Positions 23,336 through 35,470 of a stretch of DNA of 64,000 nt are shown here, one piece after another. Position numbers and translations under genes: made by a program. The notes under the pieces were generated by a model. That model had not been told where the DNA came from, did no database searches, and saw only the letters and a program-made list of their open reading frames with translations. Origin of the DNA: Adiantum capillus-veneris (lineage: Eukaryota > Streptophyta > Polypodiopsida > Polypodiales > Pteridaceae); contig CM043965.1 in the NCBI GenBank assembly GCA_014529385.2, positions 60,845,433 through 60,909,432 of the forward strand, in the 5' to 3' direction. How positions within the stretch are numbered: the first letter of the stretch is position 1; each line of letters begins with the position of its first letter.

Positions 23336-23849
23336 TCCACAGAATCTAGTGAAACTTTTCAAATTGCTTCTATTGAGTATTCTAAGGCCCTTGATCAACA
23401 TATTTTTTGCATCAGCTTTTAGGCCTCTACCATCAAATTTTTAGTTTTTTATAGTTATGGTCGTTTTTGCCAAAATATGGTTTCAACCCTCTTTCCCCTA
23501 CCATTTTAGCCCAAATTTGATGGTTGTAGTTCTACTTACCCTACTCATATGTCTTGAAATGAATCTATGAACAAAAACAAACAAAACAGTGTAAACAAAA
23601 GTTGAAACAAAAAATGGTACAGTACTCTAATTGTAATGAGAAAATCAAATAATGAAACGCTTTTGGCTACCTCACTCACAATTCTCTTTACCTCTCGAGA
23701 ATAGATCTAGCAAGTCCTCGACTTTTAGACTCTATCAAGCACTAAACCCTGTGTCTAGCTGCTTCATTGCTAAGTCGTAAATGGAATGGAAATACAAATC
23801 TTTAGAAAAGAACGCTCTAAATACGCACTAGGTCACTCACCATATAAGG

Positions 23850-23871
23850 ATCATTCCCCGGCAACAGAGGC
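23850..23871 (-). other. Possible tRNA-Asp primer-binding site
   Basis: Minus strand TGCGCC, three extra bases, then GTTGCCGGGGAATGATCC. This closely resembles the tRNA-Asp complement TGGCGCCGTTGCCGGGGA apart from the small insertion. It would serve the minus-strand Gag element at 21,136 and below. It touches the start of the direct repeat at 23,872, whose own orientation seems to be plus, so the arrangement is ambiguous. Confidence 0.5.
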
Positions 23872-24736
23872 GCACCCAAAAAGTGTCGATGCCAAAAAGC
23901 AGTATTAAAGGAGCTTACGAATGTGCTCGAATGTCAAATCATATGTGAAGACCCAGTGCAGACAAAAGAGTTTGTGATGTGTATCACTTATGCGGCTATG
24001 TGACCAAGGTGGAGATTCGATGCTTCAAAGAAGGTTCATATGTGAAGACCCACTGCAGACAAAAGAGTTTGTGATGTGTATCACTTATGCAGCTATATGG
24101 ACCAAGGTGGAGATTCGATGCTTCAAAAAAGGTTCATCATGTGAAAAGAATCTTAGGACATAGAGAGCAAGTAGAGAAGTGAAGGCCATGTGGTTTGTGA
24201 TAAGAAAAGAAAGTGGATGTGTGGCTCAACTTTCTTGCATGAGGACAGCCAAAAAGTCCTATTTTGTAAAAAAATTGCTAAGCACATTTTTTCTAAAAAT
24301 TTCCCGCTGAAATTGAAGGAAAACGCCAATTCAAACATTTATGTGTCTCACGCATGTAGCCTAATTCGGCACCGTTTAGAAGATATTTTAGTTTTTGTAA
24401 ACTTCTTCTTTTCAAGCTACAAAAAGGACAGAGAAGGAGACAGAGCTCTGAGGGAGCATCCTTGTGTATGCATCACCATAACCAATAATTTGGAAAAGAA
24501 GCAAGCTTTGATTGCATCGTATCTGGTGTTGTCTCTCCCATCCCTTCTTCTCTTCTCTTCTCTTCTCTTGTTGCAAATGTGTTGGTGTGTGTAGGTTGTG
24601 TGTGAGCCCCCCAAACCAATTGATCTGTGTGACAAGAGGGAGGAAGAGAGAGGTGTTGTGTGTGTGGTTGAGAATTTGAAAGCGATTGTGATGGTTGAGA
24701 TGCAATAAGCTTTGCTTTTGTGTGTGATTGTGGACT
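23872..24736 (+). repeat. LTR-like direct repeat, left copy
   Basis: Shares long blocks with 26,900-27,598, including CACCCAAAAAGTGTCGATGC at the start and TTGTGTGTGATTGTG at the end. Contains a 97-bp tandem duplication absent from the right copy. Termini do not show clean TG/CA ends. Confidence 0.75.
23941..24135. repeat. 97-bp tandem duplication inside left LTR
   Basis: Unit starting ATATGTGAAGACCCA occurs at 23,941 and again at 24,038 with a few differences. The right LTR has one unit. Confidence 0.85.
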
Positions 24737-25227
24737 TGGGTGTGTGCAGACGAGTGTTTGCAGCAAAGTTTTGTTGTTTGGTGTGTTTCTTTGAGTGGAT
24801 TGAGGTGTTGTGGTTCCATCTAAGCTATAGAGAGACGTGTATGTGTTGTCAAGCATGTTTTCCTTTCCCCCCTTCCATCTTCTGGTACCCCCACTGAGGA
24901 GCATCCGATTACTCCCGATTGATTGTTAAAGCAGGGTTTTGGTAAAGTTACATGTGCAATTTTTGAAGAGTAGGTGCTGTAAAAGATGGCATGGTTGGGT
25001 TTTATTAATTTTACTGGGGTAGAAGATGCAAAAACCTGGCTATCTGCAGGATTATGTTTATTTGTGATGGAGAGCAGATTATCAAGAGAAGACTGTGCGG
25101 TTTGAGTTTTTCTGCTCCTCGTTTGTGGTAAAGCTAAAAGATGGTACGATGGTTTACGAGATGAAGAAAAGGAAATTGGACAGTGTTTAAAACAGATTTT
25201 TGATGCCAATACATGTCGGAGATGTAG

Positions 25228-25620
25228 CTGCATGAAGTAAAGCAAAAGCTAGATGGTCTAAATCAAAGCTTAGATGAGGATTTTTTAGCTTTTCAACGAG
25301 AATTCGAAGCCCTTTCGAGACAGCTGATGGAGGTAACTACGACACAAAGTGTTGAGTATTTGAAATTATGATGTTTTTGGATTGCCTGCATGAGAAGGTT
25401 AGCGATAAAGTTGAAGTGAATGGACCTGTGATGTATGCGAAAGCGGTTAATTTGGAAAGAGATTGAACCAAGAAGATATTGAAGAAGTATGAAGCTAAGC
25501 AGAGTCTGTCAAACGCGGTGGTGGATAGGCCGGTCAATGCGGTGGAAATGAAGCCAAGATTAATGCAGAGAGATGTGCTAGTGAAAGTGGAACCAAGGGT
25601 TTTATGTCTACAAAGAGGTG
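25228..25620 (+). pseudogene. Gag-like remnant
   Basis: Plus strand, two frames. HEVKQKLDGLNQSLDEDFLA and FQREFEALSRQLMEVTTTQS (25,231-25,368), then after a frameshift MFLDCLHEKVSDKVEV, NGPVMYAKAVNLERD, stop, TKKILKKYEAKQ. This resembles the C-terminal capsid part of Ty3 Gag, where an FxxGLxxxxxxxV block is followed by a helix. It is the only coding trace between the two direct repeats. The remaining internal sequence to 26,896 has only short open pieces. Confidence 0.55.
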
Positions 25621-26899
25621 GAGTGGTTTTGATGCTGTTAGGGAAGCTCCGGCTATGAAAGAAGAGCGAAGGGTTCCAAATCGGGTAGAAGATGCATAGG
25701 CAAATCCAGGTATGGTTGGTCAAGCTCCATTGGTGAGTGTTAGAGATCAAAGAGTGTGGTTTGCAGACAATGTTGAAGATGTGAAGGTAGAGGAAATCCC
25801 AAATCTTGAGATGGAGAAAGAGGTGGAAATAGAGGATAGTAGTTCTATGGATGCTGATACGACATGAGAAACCGATTCGTCTCACTCAAGGTATGAGGCA
25901 TTTGATCTTTTGCATGTGGATAAAGATGTGTAAAATTTGTGTCAGAGAAGTAGAGCTTAGTGCAAACCAATGTGCCAGATGAAGTCTGAGTGGATGAATC
26001 CAAGCCTATAGAAGTAGATATGCAGGTAAAGATCATATGTGGTACCATGCTAATGGTTGTGCTTGTTAAAGTTGCAGTGGAGTGTGCTACAATAGTGCAG
26101 TAAGTACGGAGTTTGTTGGCTATGAAAGATGAAGCAAGATTGGCTTTGGAAAAAGACCAGTGCAGTGCGATAGGGGATGGTTCTCTATCTCTTTTGGCCG
26201 AGGATGAAGTGCAAGAGCAGGTAGGTGAATTTGACAAAGATGAGGTGGTGATTGATCATGAAGGGCCAATGGATCATGAAGCGCTTGATGGTGCTAACAT
26301 TGAGTACGAAGAGGATGTGAATGAGAACATGAAACCAATGGTGATTCTAATGCAGCATGTGTGCTCTATGGCAAATGATGGACACTACTAGGACATATCC
26401 AAGCTTTCAAAAGAGGTATGCAGCTCACGATTGAAAGGTATGCTTGTAAGTGCAGTAATGTAGTATGTTTTTTGTCAAATACAAGGCTCCCTTGAGAGGA
26501 TCTCCGCTTTACATGGTTGGAAGGGAGGGTTAGACGCATTTGTTGGATCAGATGTTGTGTTTGCAGAGCCAAATGTGTTGATGAGACAGGGTGATGTTCG
26601 AAGAGGTGCAAATATGCTATGGGCTTTATGTGTGCATGGATGGCTACGTGCTTGGGTGAAGCACTATTAGAGGTTGATGCAGATAGATAGGTGTTTGATC
26701 CAGTAGGATAGACTATGCAGACGATAAGGCAACCCACTTGACAATTGGTAACAAGAATCAAGAGTAAAGTTTTGTATATATGGTAGTGATTTTTTTGGTT
26801 TGCTAATAGTGTTTTCTAGTCTTTGCAATAGGTAGAAGAAAATAGTTTTTTTTTTTTGTTGAACATGAATGTCCAACAAGGGGATTGGGCAATGATGGT

Positions 26900-27598
26900 G
26901 CACCCAAAAAGTGTCGATGCCAAAAAGCATGGAAAGAAATATTAAAGGTGCTTACAGATCAAAGCATATGTGAAGACCTATTGTGGACAAAAGAGTTTGT
27001 GATGTGTATGACTTATGTGGCTATGTGGACCAAGGTCAAGATTTGATGCTTCAAAGAAGGTTCATCATGTGAAAAGCATCTTAGGACATGAAGAGCAAAT
27101 GGAGGTGTGAAGGCCCTGTGGTTTGTGATAAGAAAAGAAAGTGGATGTGTGGCTCAACTTTCTTGCATGAGGACAACCAAAAAATCCTATTTTGTAATTT
27201 TTTGCAAAACGTACTTTTTCTAAAAACACGACGTGCTACTTGTAGGAAAACATCGTTTCAGACGTTTATGCATCTCACGCATGTAGGCTAATTCCGCACC
27301 GTTTGAAAGATATTTTAGTTTTTATAAAATGCTATTTTTCAAGCTACAAGAAGGACATAGAAGGAGAAAGAGCTTTGAGGGAGCCTCCTTGTGTATGCAC
27401 CACCATAACCAATCACTTGGAAAGGAAGCAAGCTTCGATTTCATCGTCTCTGATTCTCCCATCCCTTCTTCTCTTCTCTTTACTTGTGCAAAGGTGTCGG
27501 TGTAGAGGTTGTGTTTGAGCCCCCCAAACCAATTGGTGTGTGTGCAAAGAGGGATGGTTGAGATGCAATAAGCTTTGATTTTGTGTGTGATTGTGAAA
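26900..27598 (+). repeat. LTR-like direct repeat, right copy
   Basis: Partner of 23,872-24,736, shorter and without the 97-bp duplication. Confidence 0.75.
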
Positions 27599-27599
27599 T

Positions 27600-29640
27600 T
27601 TTGGAGTCAAAATAGGATCACCCAATCATGAGAAAAGTTGATTACAAGTTAGAGTTGCTTGGCTGCTTGAGCGCATGTATACATAGCTTATTCTACTCTC
27701 CAAAAATAAGCCTCCTTTTCATACTAAGGTTATTGTCTTTTATGCATAGGACTTTCTAAATGGCTAGTGGCTAGGGTCCCATGGTCCTTTACAGATATCA
27801 TGAAAGAATTACAACTCGTAGATTAGATATTCTACTTTCGAATCATGATTTACACATAGTATAGCTACACTAGCTCAAAAAAACAATAGAGTAGAAATAT
27901 ATTGAAAATGTGAAGTTGATGGGTGCTTCAAGGAACAAACATCAAAGGATGTTTCAATAGCTTCTTGATTTTTAAGAAGGGTTTTTGATGTAGAAGCTTC
28001 TCCACTCATACCTCATTGTGTAACATTTAATGGCCTAGTAACTTGTGTGTAGCAGAAACTAGCATAAACATATTGAGCATTTCATTAGATTAGATTCCTA
28101 ATGAGCATAGCACGAGTGTTTGGATGGAGAGAGCAACAAAATCATAACACCTAGTTAGATAGGCATAAACAATAATTCAAAAGAGAGAGATAAATTAAGC
28201 TATTGACAACAGTTGAGGACCGGATTTACATGGAGCCGGTCCCCCTTCCAAAAGGCTTTGTATTATAGGTTTCTCCCATCAAGGGAGACATTTTACAATA
28301 CAATTCTTTGTGTTCCTTCAATAAATAGCTAGTGCAGTGAAGATGGAAGCTTCAAGCACTGAGCAAACACTTATAAAACACAACATCAATTCCCTCACGG
28401 TCTCAGACCCAAGACCTCACACACCTTCAAAGATGGTGAGAGCTAGTAGGATATGAGAGTAGATTGAGAGGAAGGAGTATTTTTACAAGAAAGAAGTATA
28501 TCTCCTCACATAATCACTCATAAAAGCTTAGCATAGCTTAGTAATTAGCATGGTAGAGGAGATGAGCATGCATTGAAGCTTGGCTCTTGGTTGGATTTGC
28601 ATCACAAAGCCAAGAGTTGTTGGTGTAGGCCTCCCTTCTCACAAGCTTGGAGTAGGTGATGAGATTTTCATTAAAGGTTGAGAAGGAGAGATCTTCTTGC
28701 TTCACACCTGAAATTCTGTGAGTGTGTGTGTGATAATGCCTTCACAAATCAGCCCCCTCTCTCATCTTGGTTGACCCCTCTTGCTAAATCCTCTTGCTGG
28801 CTTCCCATTAGACCTTGCAAAGCTTGGCCAATCATAATTAAGAAGCATAAGTGATAGCCTTGTGACATGTGTCCCCCTTTCCCCTTTTGTGAGAGATTTA
28901 GGTAATTAAATAATGCAACTAAAGTCTCCTTGGACCCCTTTCTCTTCTGGCCAATATAAAGCAGGCAAGCCATTGGGCTAATGAATGCTCATTGGACCCC
29001 TTGGGAGACTATCCAATAGTCTTCTAGAGAGCTTAATTCTTATTGGTTCTTTTATTGAGTGTTTTTAAATGAATTAAACTAGATCTACTCTAGCCTAATT
29101 CTCATTGGTCCACCTCTATGGCCATCCAATAGGATTTGAGTACACCTTGGGGGCAACTAGGCTAGGGAGCTGACATGTGTCCACGATGCCCTTTGTGTAA
29201 AGGGGCTTGCATGAGTGTGTGTGTATGTGTTTCTCTCTCATCCCCTACTTACAAGGCTCGCCCCCTCCTACGTAGGAGTCTTGAAGACTTTTATGTACAC
29301 TCACAAAGCATCCAATTTCACTAAGCTTGACCATTTGGACTTACCTTTGAATTTTGTAGCCTTAGCATTTTGGAAGTCTTAATGGACTGAACCGTAGGGT
29401 CTTTGAAGCCCATTGTTGCACACATCTCTTTTGCAGATGGCCCCCCTTTGGATCCCTATTTTCCCTCCTTTGGATCCCTACTGTGGCCGGCCTGCCAACT
29501 TAACCAATATTCTAGCTTTTTCTCCCCTGGCACTTCCCCATATTAAATGATCAGTTTAACATGAGAAAATCATTTAGGACAATTAGATATTAGTTATTAT
29601 GACACATTGTGCTTAGTGCATGTGTGTCTTCTAAACTTCC
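27600..29640. other. Non-coding, unassigned
   Basis: No protein motif. Could hold the 3' end or LTR of the minus-strand element above 29,640, but I found no second copy or primer site to prove it. Confidence 0.5.
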
Positions 29641-30560
29641 TCCTTCAATTCACTAGACTAAAATACATAGACTTCAACTCTTATTCTCACATGGCAACAC
29701 AACGTAAATATGCTCAACTCTTCTAGCTTGAGCAGTACCTAGAATAGTTAAGACTCTTACACCACACAAAATATTACTTGAAGCTTTGGGATTGGTGCCT
29801 GGCTCATTTAGTGGCTTAGTTTCTTCACTTTGATTCTTATGCCATGTATTTTTTATGGCGACTTGGACGTACCTCTTCAAGGCTAGAAACTCAATCCATA
29901 GGTTCTTGAGATTTAGGCCTCTTTCATTGTTTCGGTCTTTGGATGCCACCAATTTGTCTAGTAGGTTGGCATATTTATGCTCCTCTTGATTTTTTTCCTG
30001 GCATATTGATACTGGTTTGTGAGATTGGTTCTGTGGTTGTAGTAGGGACTGATGGAGCCTTAGATTTATCTCCCATGAGAAGAAGTTGTAAATGCTTTTG
30101 AGTTCTCTGTGATTGAGTTTCCAATAGCAATTTTGAACCCCACCTTGCTTTTGGTCTCCATGGGACTGTCTTTTGCATTTGCCCCATTTGCTCTATGACT
30201 TGATGGACACTAGGCTTTGGTATCCATATCTCATTGTAAAAGCCTTGCTTTTTTAGTAGAACACAAGGTATCTATCTAGAGGTGGTATCACCCTTGGTTG
30301 TGATTGGCTTCTGTTGGCTCTTGGTTGTGATTGCTTGCCTTTGGGTGGAGCCTTGTGCTACATGACTGATCTTAGTTGTTGAGTTACTACTTTTGGTAAA
30401 CCATATTTGAGATTTACCTTCATAGAATCCTTGTACTTTATTTTTAGCTTAACTAAAATCATATATTTCTTCACTTGTCTTTGTTGGGTAGCTTAGTAGA
30501 AGTTTGACTTTGATACCCATGGTTTCCATTGCATTGTTGATGGTTAATCTTTTGAGGTAG
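29640..30560 (-). pseudogene. W-x-P-K repeat region of Gag-protease element (copy 2)
   Basis: Minus strand. 29,952-29,674 contains KNLWIEFLALKRYVQVAIKN and NPKASSNILCGV, matching 16,400-16,200 in copy 1. Further upstream, motifs like those of copy 1 appear around the gaps at 30,200-30,480 (a GFYEGN-type phrase and short W/K-rich text). It is decayed by stops throughout. Confidence 0.6.
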
Positions 30561-30697
30561 AGGCTATGTAAAAAGTTTGATGGAAGGTAAAGTAGACTTG
30601 TGACTTTGATTTTCTTTAGTATTTGCTTTATCTTAACCTTTTTTTGCTATGGTTGGTTGTTTCTTTTTTGCATGTATTTGAGATTCTTATGGGACTA

Positions 30698-31400
30698 TTA
30701 TTGTTGTTGTTGTTGAAAGAAGATGTTCATCGAGCTTTTTGTCAATACTAGAGCCTCTTTGATGTGATGGGAGCTGATTATGTATAAAGTGTCCTTGAAA
30801 TTTCTAGTTATCAACTTGAGTATGGCTTTTGTCACACCAAATTTAAGAATTGGTGTTTTAGAACCTGTGTATTCTTCTAGGTCTTTGATTGGTAGATCTC
30901 CCATCATTATCCAAGTACCATAAGACATTAAATTCTTCATAGCATAAGGATCTATTATAGTTGAGCATGTAATTTTGAGTCCTATTTCTCCACAAAGGCT
31001 GAATCTGATCATTGTAAGAGACAGTCAATCTTTTGTCTTATCTTTGTTCTTCTCTTGATCTTGAGGTTGTTTGAACATCTGATGTGGAACTTGGAAACAC
31101 TGCTTCTTCATCTCAGTTCTTCATGTGCTTTTAGTTGTGCATTTTTTGGATTTGTCTTCTTCGTTAGGTATGTCAATGATGACATATTATTGTGGTTGCC
31201 TTTCTTGCTATGTTTTCACTGTTGCATCATGATTCATGACATAGTTGTTTGTCTCACTTTTTTTGCTTTCATACTCACAATTTTCATTAGCTTCCATCAA
31301 CACCTTTATCATAAAATGGGGAACTATTTCATTGCCTTTCTCATCACAAAACTTTGTGGACATTATTTCATTTATGCACAAATCTAGAGTAGCCAAGGTT
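30698..31400 (-). pseudogene. Unknown domain downstream of protease (copy 2)
   Basis: 31,396-31,208 reads LDLCINEIMSTKFCDEKGNE and EANENCEYESKK. 31,012-30,698 reads KNLMSYGTWIMMGDLPIKDL, SSHHIKEALVL and ends in a short poly-Gln. Both match the 17.2-17.8 kb copy segment by segment. The function is unknown. Conservation of these blocks between diverged copies suggests a real protein region. Confidence 0.65.
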
Positions 31401-31879
31401 TGGTTCCATCCAAACAGCTCAAATAAATCCTCAAAAAATGGTTCTAGGATGTACTCTTTGTCCTCTACTGATCTTTCTAAAATACAATCCTCTTTGTCTA
31501 AACTACTATATTCTAAATATCCACGTATTCAAAGATGTGTTTTGGTTTACAACCATGCTAGGATTTCTAGTTCGTTTATGGTTGTTGAGTTGAACTCCTC
31601 AACAGGTGTCTTTGTGACATCTCTATAGCTATGGTCTTTATGTTCACCCTTGTGGTTGTCTCTTTATGTCTAAGGTAGATATGGTCATAGCCCCAACCTT
31701 GAACCATTTTAAGTTATCTCATGAATGGAAGTCCCAAAATGATATCAAAATTATTGTCCTTCCCAAAATCTAGTATATATGTTCATATTCTATCCCACAA
31801 GATGTTACAACTATTTGTCCCAAGATTCTCATAGGTCTCTATCCATAACCAGTTGCAAGTTACAATTTATGGTTTTTCT

Positions 31880-32640
31880 AAGAGACTGTTTTCACCATAT
31901 TTCCCAGATTTCTTTGGTGGATATGGTTATTTCATCCCCACTATCAAGTATGGCCATTGTTTTGACTCCTTTGTGCTCCATTAATAAGGTGGTGTTTCCT
32001 TCTTCTCCTTCACAATAATCTTCAACCTTGTTTATAGGTATTGGATTTTCCTTTGGTCCCTCTTGCATCATTTTACCCATTTGATCAGCTAAGGGAATAT
32101 CTTGAAGAGTAATTTTCAATCCCATTTTCTCTAGAATTTTTCCCACTTGCTCCCACGGATGTAGTCTGATTTTTACGTTCTATGAGGGAGTAATCATGTA
32201 TTGTATAGGAGTAGACATTGATTCGTGCAAGCTTTTAGTATCCATCATTTTTGGTGTGGCTTTCCACTGAGATAGTACCACTCTAACCTCAATTTTTTTT
32301 GTGTTCTCCTATACAAGACTATATAGTTTTCAATTTTTTTAAAGGTTTACTACCCATAGATTCTTCTCTTCCTGCATCACCATATAGAGTTTGTATATCT
32401 CGTGGGTAAAGTTAATGATCCATGTTGATTTTAGTGATAGGTGCATACTTGAAGGTCACACTACCATCCTCCTTATTCCTTATTGTTTCCCATTGACTTG
32501 TGGCCATGGCTCTTCCACTTCAAGGATTCACATTATCACTTCTGACTTCAAGTTATCTGTGGTATTAGCCACTACCCTATTTTCTAATGGTATTTCCATC
32601 TCTCGTCTCATTTGATCCTTTGTTCTAGTCTCCTTGTGCT
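31880..32640 (-). pseudogene. Retropepsin-like protease (copy 2)
   Basis: 32,146-31,892 holds a conserved block (EKMGLKITLQDIPL, INKVEDYCEGEEGNTTL) and the active-site run KTMAILDSGDEITIST, with the D-S-G triad at 31,937-31,945. This is the canonical retropepsin triad, and the surrounding hydrophobic residues fit. Upstream to 32,640 the translation resembles the linker of copy 1. It is cut on the upstream side by a compound microsatellite at 32,722. Confidence 0.72.
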
Positions 32641-32716
32641 CAATTTTCCCAAACATTTTGTAGATTAATACTTCTTGTCTAGGGATTTTTTGTTTCTCTT
32701 CCCTCTTCCCTCTTCC

Positions 32717-32836
<120 letters not shown>

Positions 32837-33169
32837 AGCGGATCTTACCAAGCACATCATATGGGGGAGGTTTTCACGACTTTAAAGAGGCAACATACAA
32901 CACGGATGCATGTGATGAACTAAAGAATGGATAGATGACATGCCAATAGGCTCACACCAGAGTATATGCTATGAGTTCACGATACTAGAATTGGTGGCAC
33001 TATTGATGATCAAACCAGATGAAATGGTAAAGAAATTCAGTCACAAAATGATATTCCTTCCATTGATGAAACAAGAAGCTTTATTGTGAAAAAAGAAGCT
33101 CTTGTCGGCATTAGAATCAAGTGCAAAGGGAGACTACAATGATGTGCTAGTTATAACAGACCAAGTGCT

Positions 33170-33580
33170 TCTCATCTTGGAGAGTCATCCCATATAATGT
33201 TCCTTCCCTTGAACTGTGCCACATCCAAAATCTCTTTGCTTTGGAGCTTCTCCATTTCTTCTCCAAAATATTCAGGTGTTTCTTCAACATCTCTGTCATT
33301 CACACTGTGATTTGCAGGGGCTTGGACTCTCCTTTCTCTATTGGAATAAGGCTTCAAAAGAGCAAAAATGCAATGTCTTCAATCACAAGCTTACAACCAT
33401 ACTTTTCATGCCACTCACAAGGGTTGGAGTAATGTCAACTTTGCTCTTTGTTATATTACTTACTTTAAAAATATTATTAGAGTGCACAAGGTTTTCAACC
33501 TTCTGCTCCTTTGTAAGGTCTGTAAAAACCTTTTTAAATTCAAGAATTTTATTGTTGAATCCTTTAAGAAATCCCTCCAA
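33170..33580 (-). pseudogene. Unidentified coding remnant
   Basis: Minus-strand open pieces 33,580-33,383 (MEGFLKGFNNKILEFKKVFT) and 33,357-33,172 (VEETPEYFGEEMEKLQSKEI) are charged and helical and look coding-like. I do not recognise them. They precede the copy-2 protease element on the same strand and could be its displaced upstream part. Confidence 0.3.
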
Positions 33581-33610
33581 TTCAAAGTAGCATTAAATAT
33601 TCCCTACAAT

Positions 33611-33936
33611 CTACAAACTTTGATAGATGCTTGACTTGCTAGACTCAGGTCCATCAAAACCTATCATCACTTGTGTCTTCAACCTCTACAAACTTTGATA
33701 GATGCTTGACTTGCTAGACTCAGGTCCATCAAAACCTATCATCACTTGTGTCTTCAACCTCTACAAACTTTGATAGATGCTTGACTTGCTAGACTCAGGT
33801 CCATCAAAACCTATCATCACTTGTGTCTTCAACCTCTACAAACTTTGATAGATGCTTGACTTGCTAGACTCAGGTCCATCAAAACCTATCATCACTTGTG
33901 TCTTCAACCTATCATCACTTGTGTCTTCAACCTCTT
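33611..33936. repeat. Four identical 75-bp tandem units plus a partial fifth
   Basis: Units start at 33,611, 33,686, 33,761 and 33,836 and read the same base for base by eye. A 3' partial copy of about 25 bp follows. On the minus strand one frame reads LKTQVMIGFDGPESSKSSIY and ends in TAG in every unit, so the array is not coding now. Confidence 0.97.
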
Positions 33937-33939
33937 CAA

Positions 33940-34675
33940 TGTCCATACCTTTCAAACTCTTCTTGCTAGGCCCCTTTTCTACAAATAGAGGAATGTATTA
34001 AACCATATACATCACACCATATTTCAACCATAAACCATTATATGTGAATTGTATATTAACATGTATGTACGTCGACAACAAGGACACATGTCTCCAACAT
34101 GTTCTCTTTACGTTGGAGAGGGTGAAAGGGGAACACATCTGGAACACAAACACAATGCCTCTTAATAGCCCAAGATATACATTGTACCCCAATCCACTAT
34201 TCACCTTCAAAACACGCTACATATCACAAGCAAATCACTGTTTGCACACATGCCAATGCACACATGCTTTGCATCACCAACCGACAACACACCATACCAA
34301 TTTTTCTTGTTTACAATCTCTCTCTCTCCCAAGAGCTCTCCCATTGAGCCAACCGAAGACCTCTCCAAAACTACCAAAAGACTAACCCCTATAGGGTGTG
34401 TAAAGCCTCTACTCTATTTTTAGACAACCCTTGTATTTTTGGCTCCTATCTGCATGAGAAGCCACTCTATTCCTGGATTCGCTTGAGGCCCACTCCACCA
34501 TATGCATAATCCCTTAAGTGGGTCACCGACAACACCGTCGATTCTCGCTATTGCTGCCTTCAGAAGAACTTGCCCTTAGAGTATGCAAGAAATGATTGCT
34601 AGGTTGTGCCACATCATCAACCTACTCATGCAAGTGATGCTGCCAACAGATGCCCGGTAGAGCGGACTACAACCT
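33940..34675. other. No gene recognised
   Basis: Flank of the copia/Ty3 nest. Short open frames without motifs. Confidence 0.5.
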
Positions 34676-34748
34676 ATTGGAATTAGGGTTGCAGAAGAAC
34701 ACACACAACTTGGATAAGACAAAGGAATCTCAAGGCACACAACAGAGA
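34676..34748 (-). repeat. Detached end of the copia 3' LTR
   Basis: Starting ATTGGAATTAGGGTTGCAG, it matches the end of the copia 5' LTR at 53,248-53,320 for about 73 bp, then switches to Ty3 pol sequence at 34,747. It is the other half of the LTR fragment at 48,670-48,697. Confidence 0.85.
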
Positions 34749-35470
34749 TCTTGCTTGGTCACAAGGTTTCTTATAAAGGTATTAGGGTGGATCCTTCAAA
34801 GGCAAAGGCCCTTCTTGAGCTACCGTCACCAAAGAGTCGTAAAGAGGTCATCTCATTCATTCAAAAGGTGAAGTATATGTCACGCTTCATTCACTTAGTC
34901 TCGGAGTTACTTAACCCTTTGCAAAAGATGACACAACAAGTCGAGTTTGTTTGGTCTGATGAGCTTGAGGAATATTTTTTTAACATCAAAGTCATTCTGT
35001 TAGAGCTACCAGCACTTATGCCTCCTTGTTGGGAGTACACATTCTTTGTTAGCTCTAGTGTTGGGAAAGAAACAATTGGTGTTGTTTTGCTACAACAAGA
35101 TCCCCACAGTACCCATTTACTTTGCTAGTAGGGTCATGAATGCTTTGGAGAGAGGCTACACGGAGGCAGAACTCATGATGCTTTCTCTCATGTTTGCAGA
35201 GTGAGAAAGTTTAGATCCTACTTGCTACCAAAACCTTTTGTAATTCTCACTGCAAAAAATTCGTTCCCTTGGGTGTCATCTCAAATGAACCTTAGTACTA
35301 GGATCTCCAAGTGGATTATGGAGTTGCAAGAGTTTCAATACTCTTTCAAGGTAGAAGATAGTGTGCATGCACAATTGGTAGGGATTCTCACTTATAGGGT
35401 ACATGAGAAGGAAATTAAGGTGCTTGAAGTAAAGACCCTACCATTGCCACCACCAAAAGGTATTCCTAAT
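34747..35470 (+). pseudogene. RT thumb and RNase H, upstream Tat copy
   Basis: Begins in RT thumb (LGHKVSYKGI, DPSKAKAL), then VWSDELEEYF and ETIGVVLLQQDPHS of the first RNase H. A frameshift just after QQDP at about 35,105 moves IYFASRVMNALERGYTEAEL into another frame. A two-base insertion at about 35,196 precedes KFRSYLLPKPFVIL and SKWIMELQEFQYSFKVE (35,201-35,390), the end of RNase H. The same QQDP frameshift is in the downstream copy. The upstream RT palm is missing. Confidence 0.9.

Larger units (their letters stand above)
23872..27598 (+). mobile_element. LTR-bounded element lacking pol (LARD-like)
   Basis: Two direct repeats, 23,872-24,736 and 26,900-27,598, flank about 2.2 kb that carries only a Gag-like remnant on the plus strand. 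A purine-rich AAGGGGATTGGG (about 26,877-26,890) just before the second repeat could be its polypurine tract. There is no RT, integrase or protease signal, so it would depend on enzymes from other elements. Confidence 0.6.

Noticed and set aside
24412-24904. Three overlapping His/Pro/Thr-rich minus-strand open frames
   Set aside because: They fall in GT-rich LTR-like sequence and have biased composition. The two direct repeats do not keep the frame.
25337-26761. Long minus-strand open frames (up to 182 codons)
   Set aside because: A plus-strand Gag-like reading with motif support overlaps them. The minus reading has no recognisable content.
33611-33936. CRISPR-like array
   Set aside because: The repeats are head-to-tail without spacers and the setting is a plant genome.
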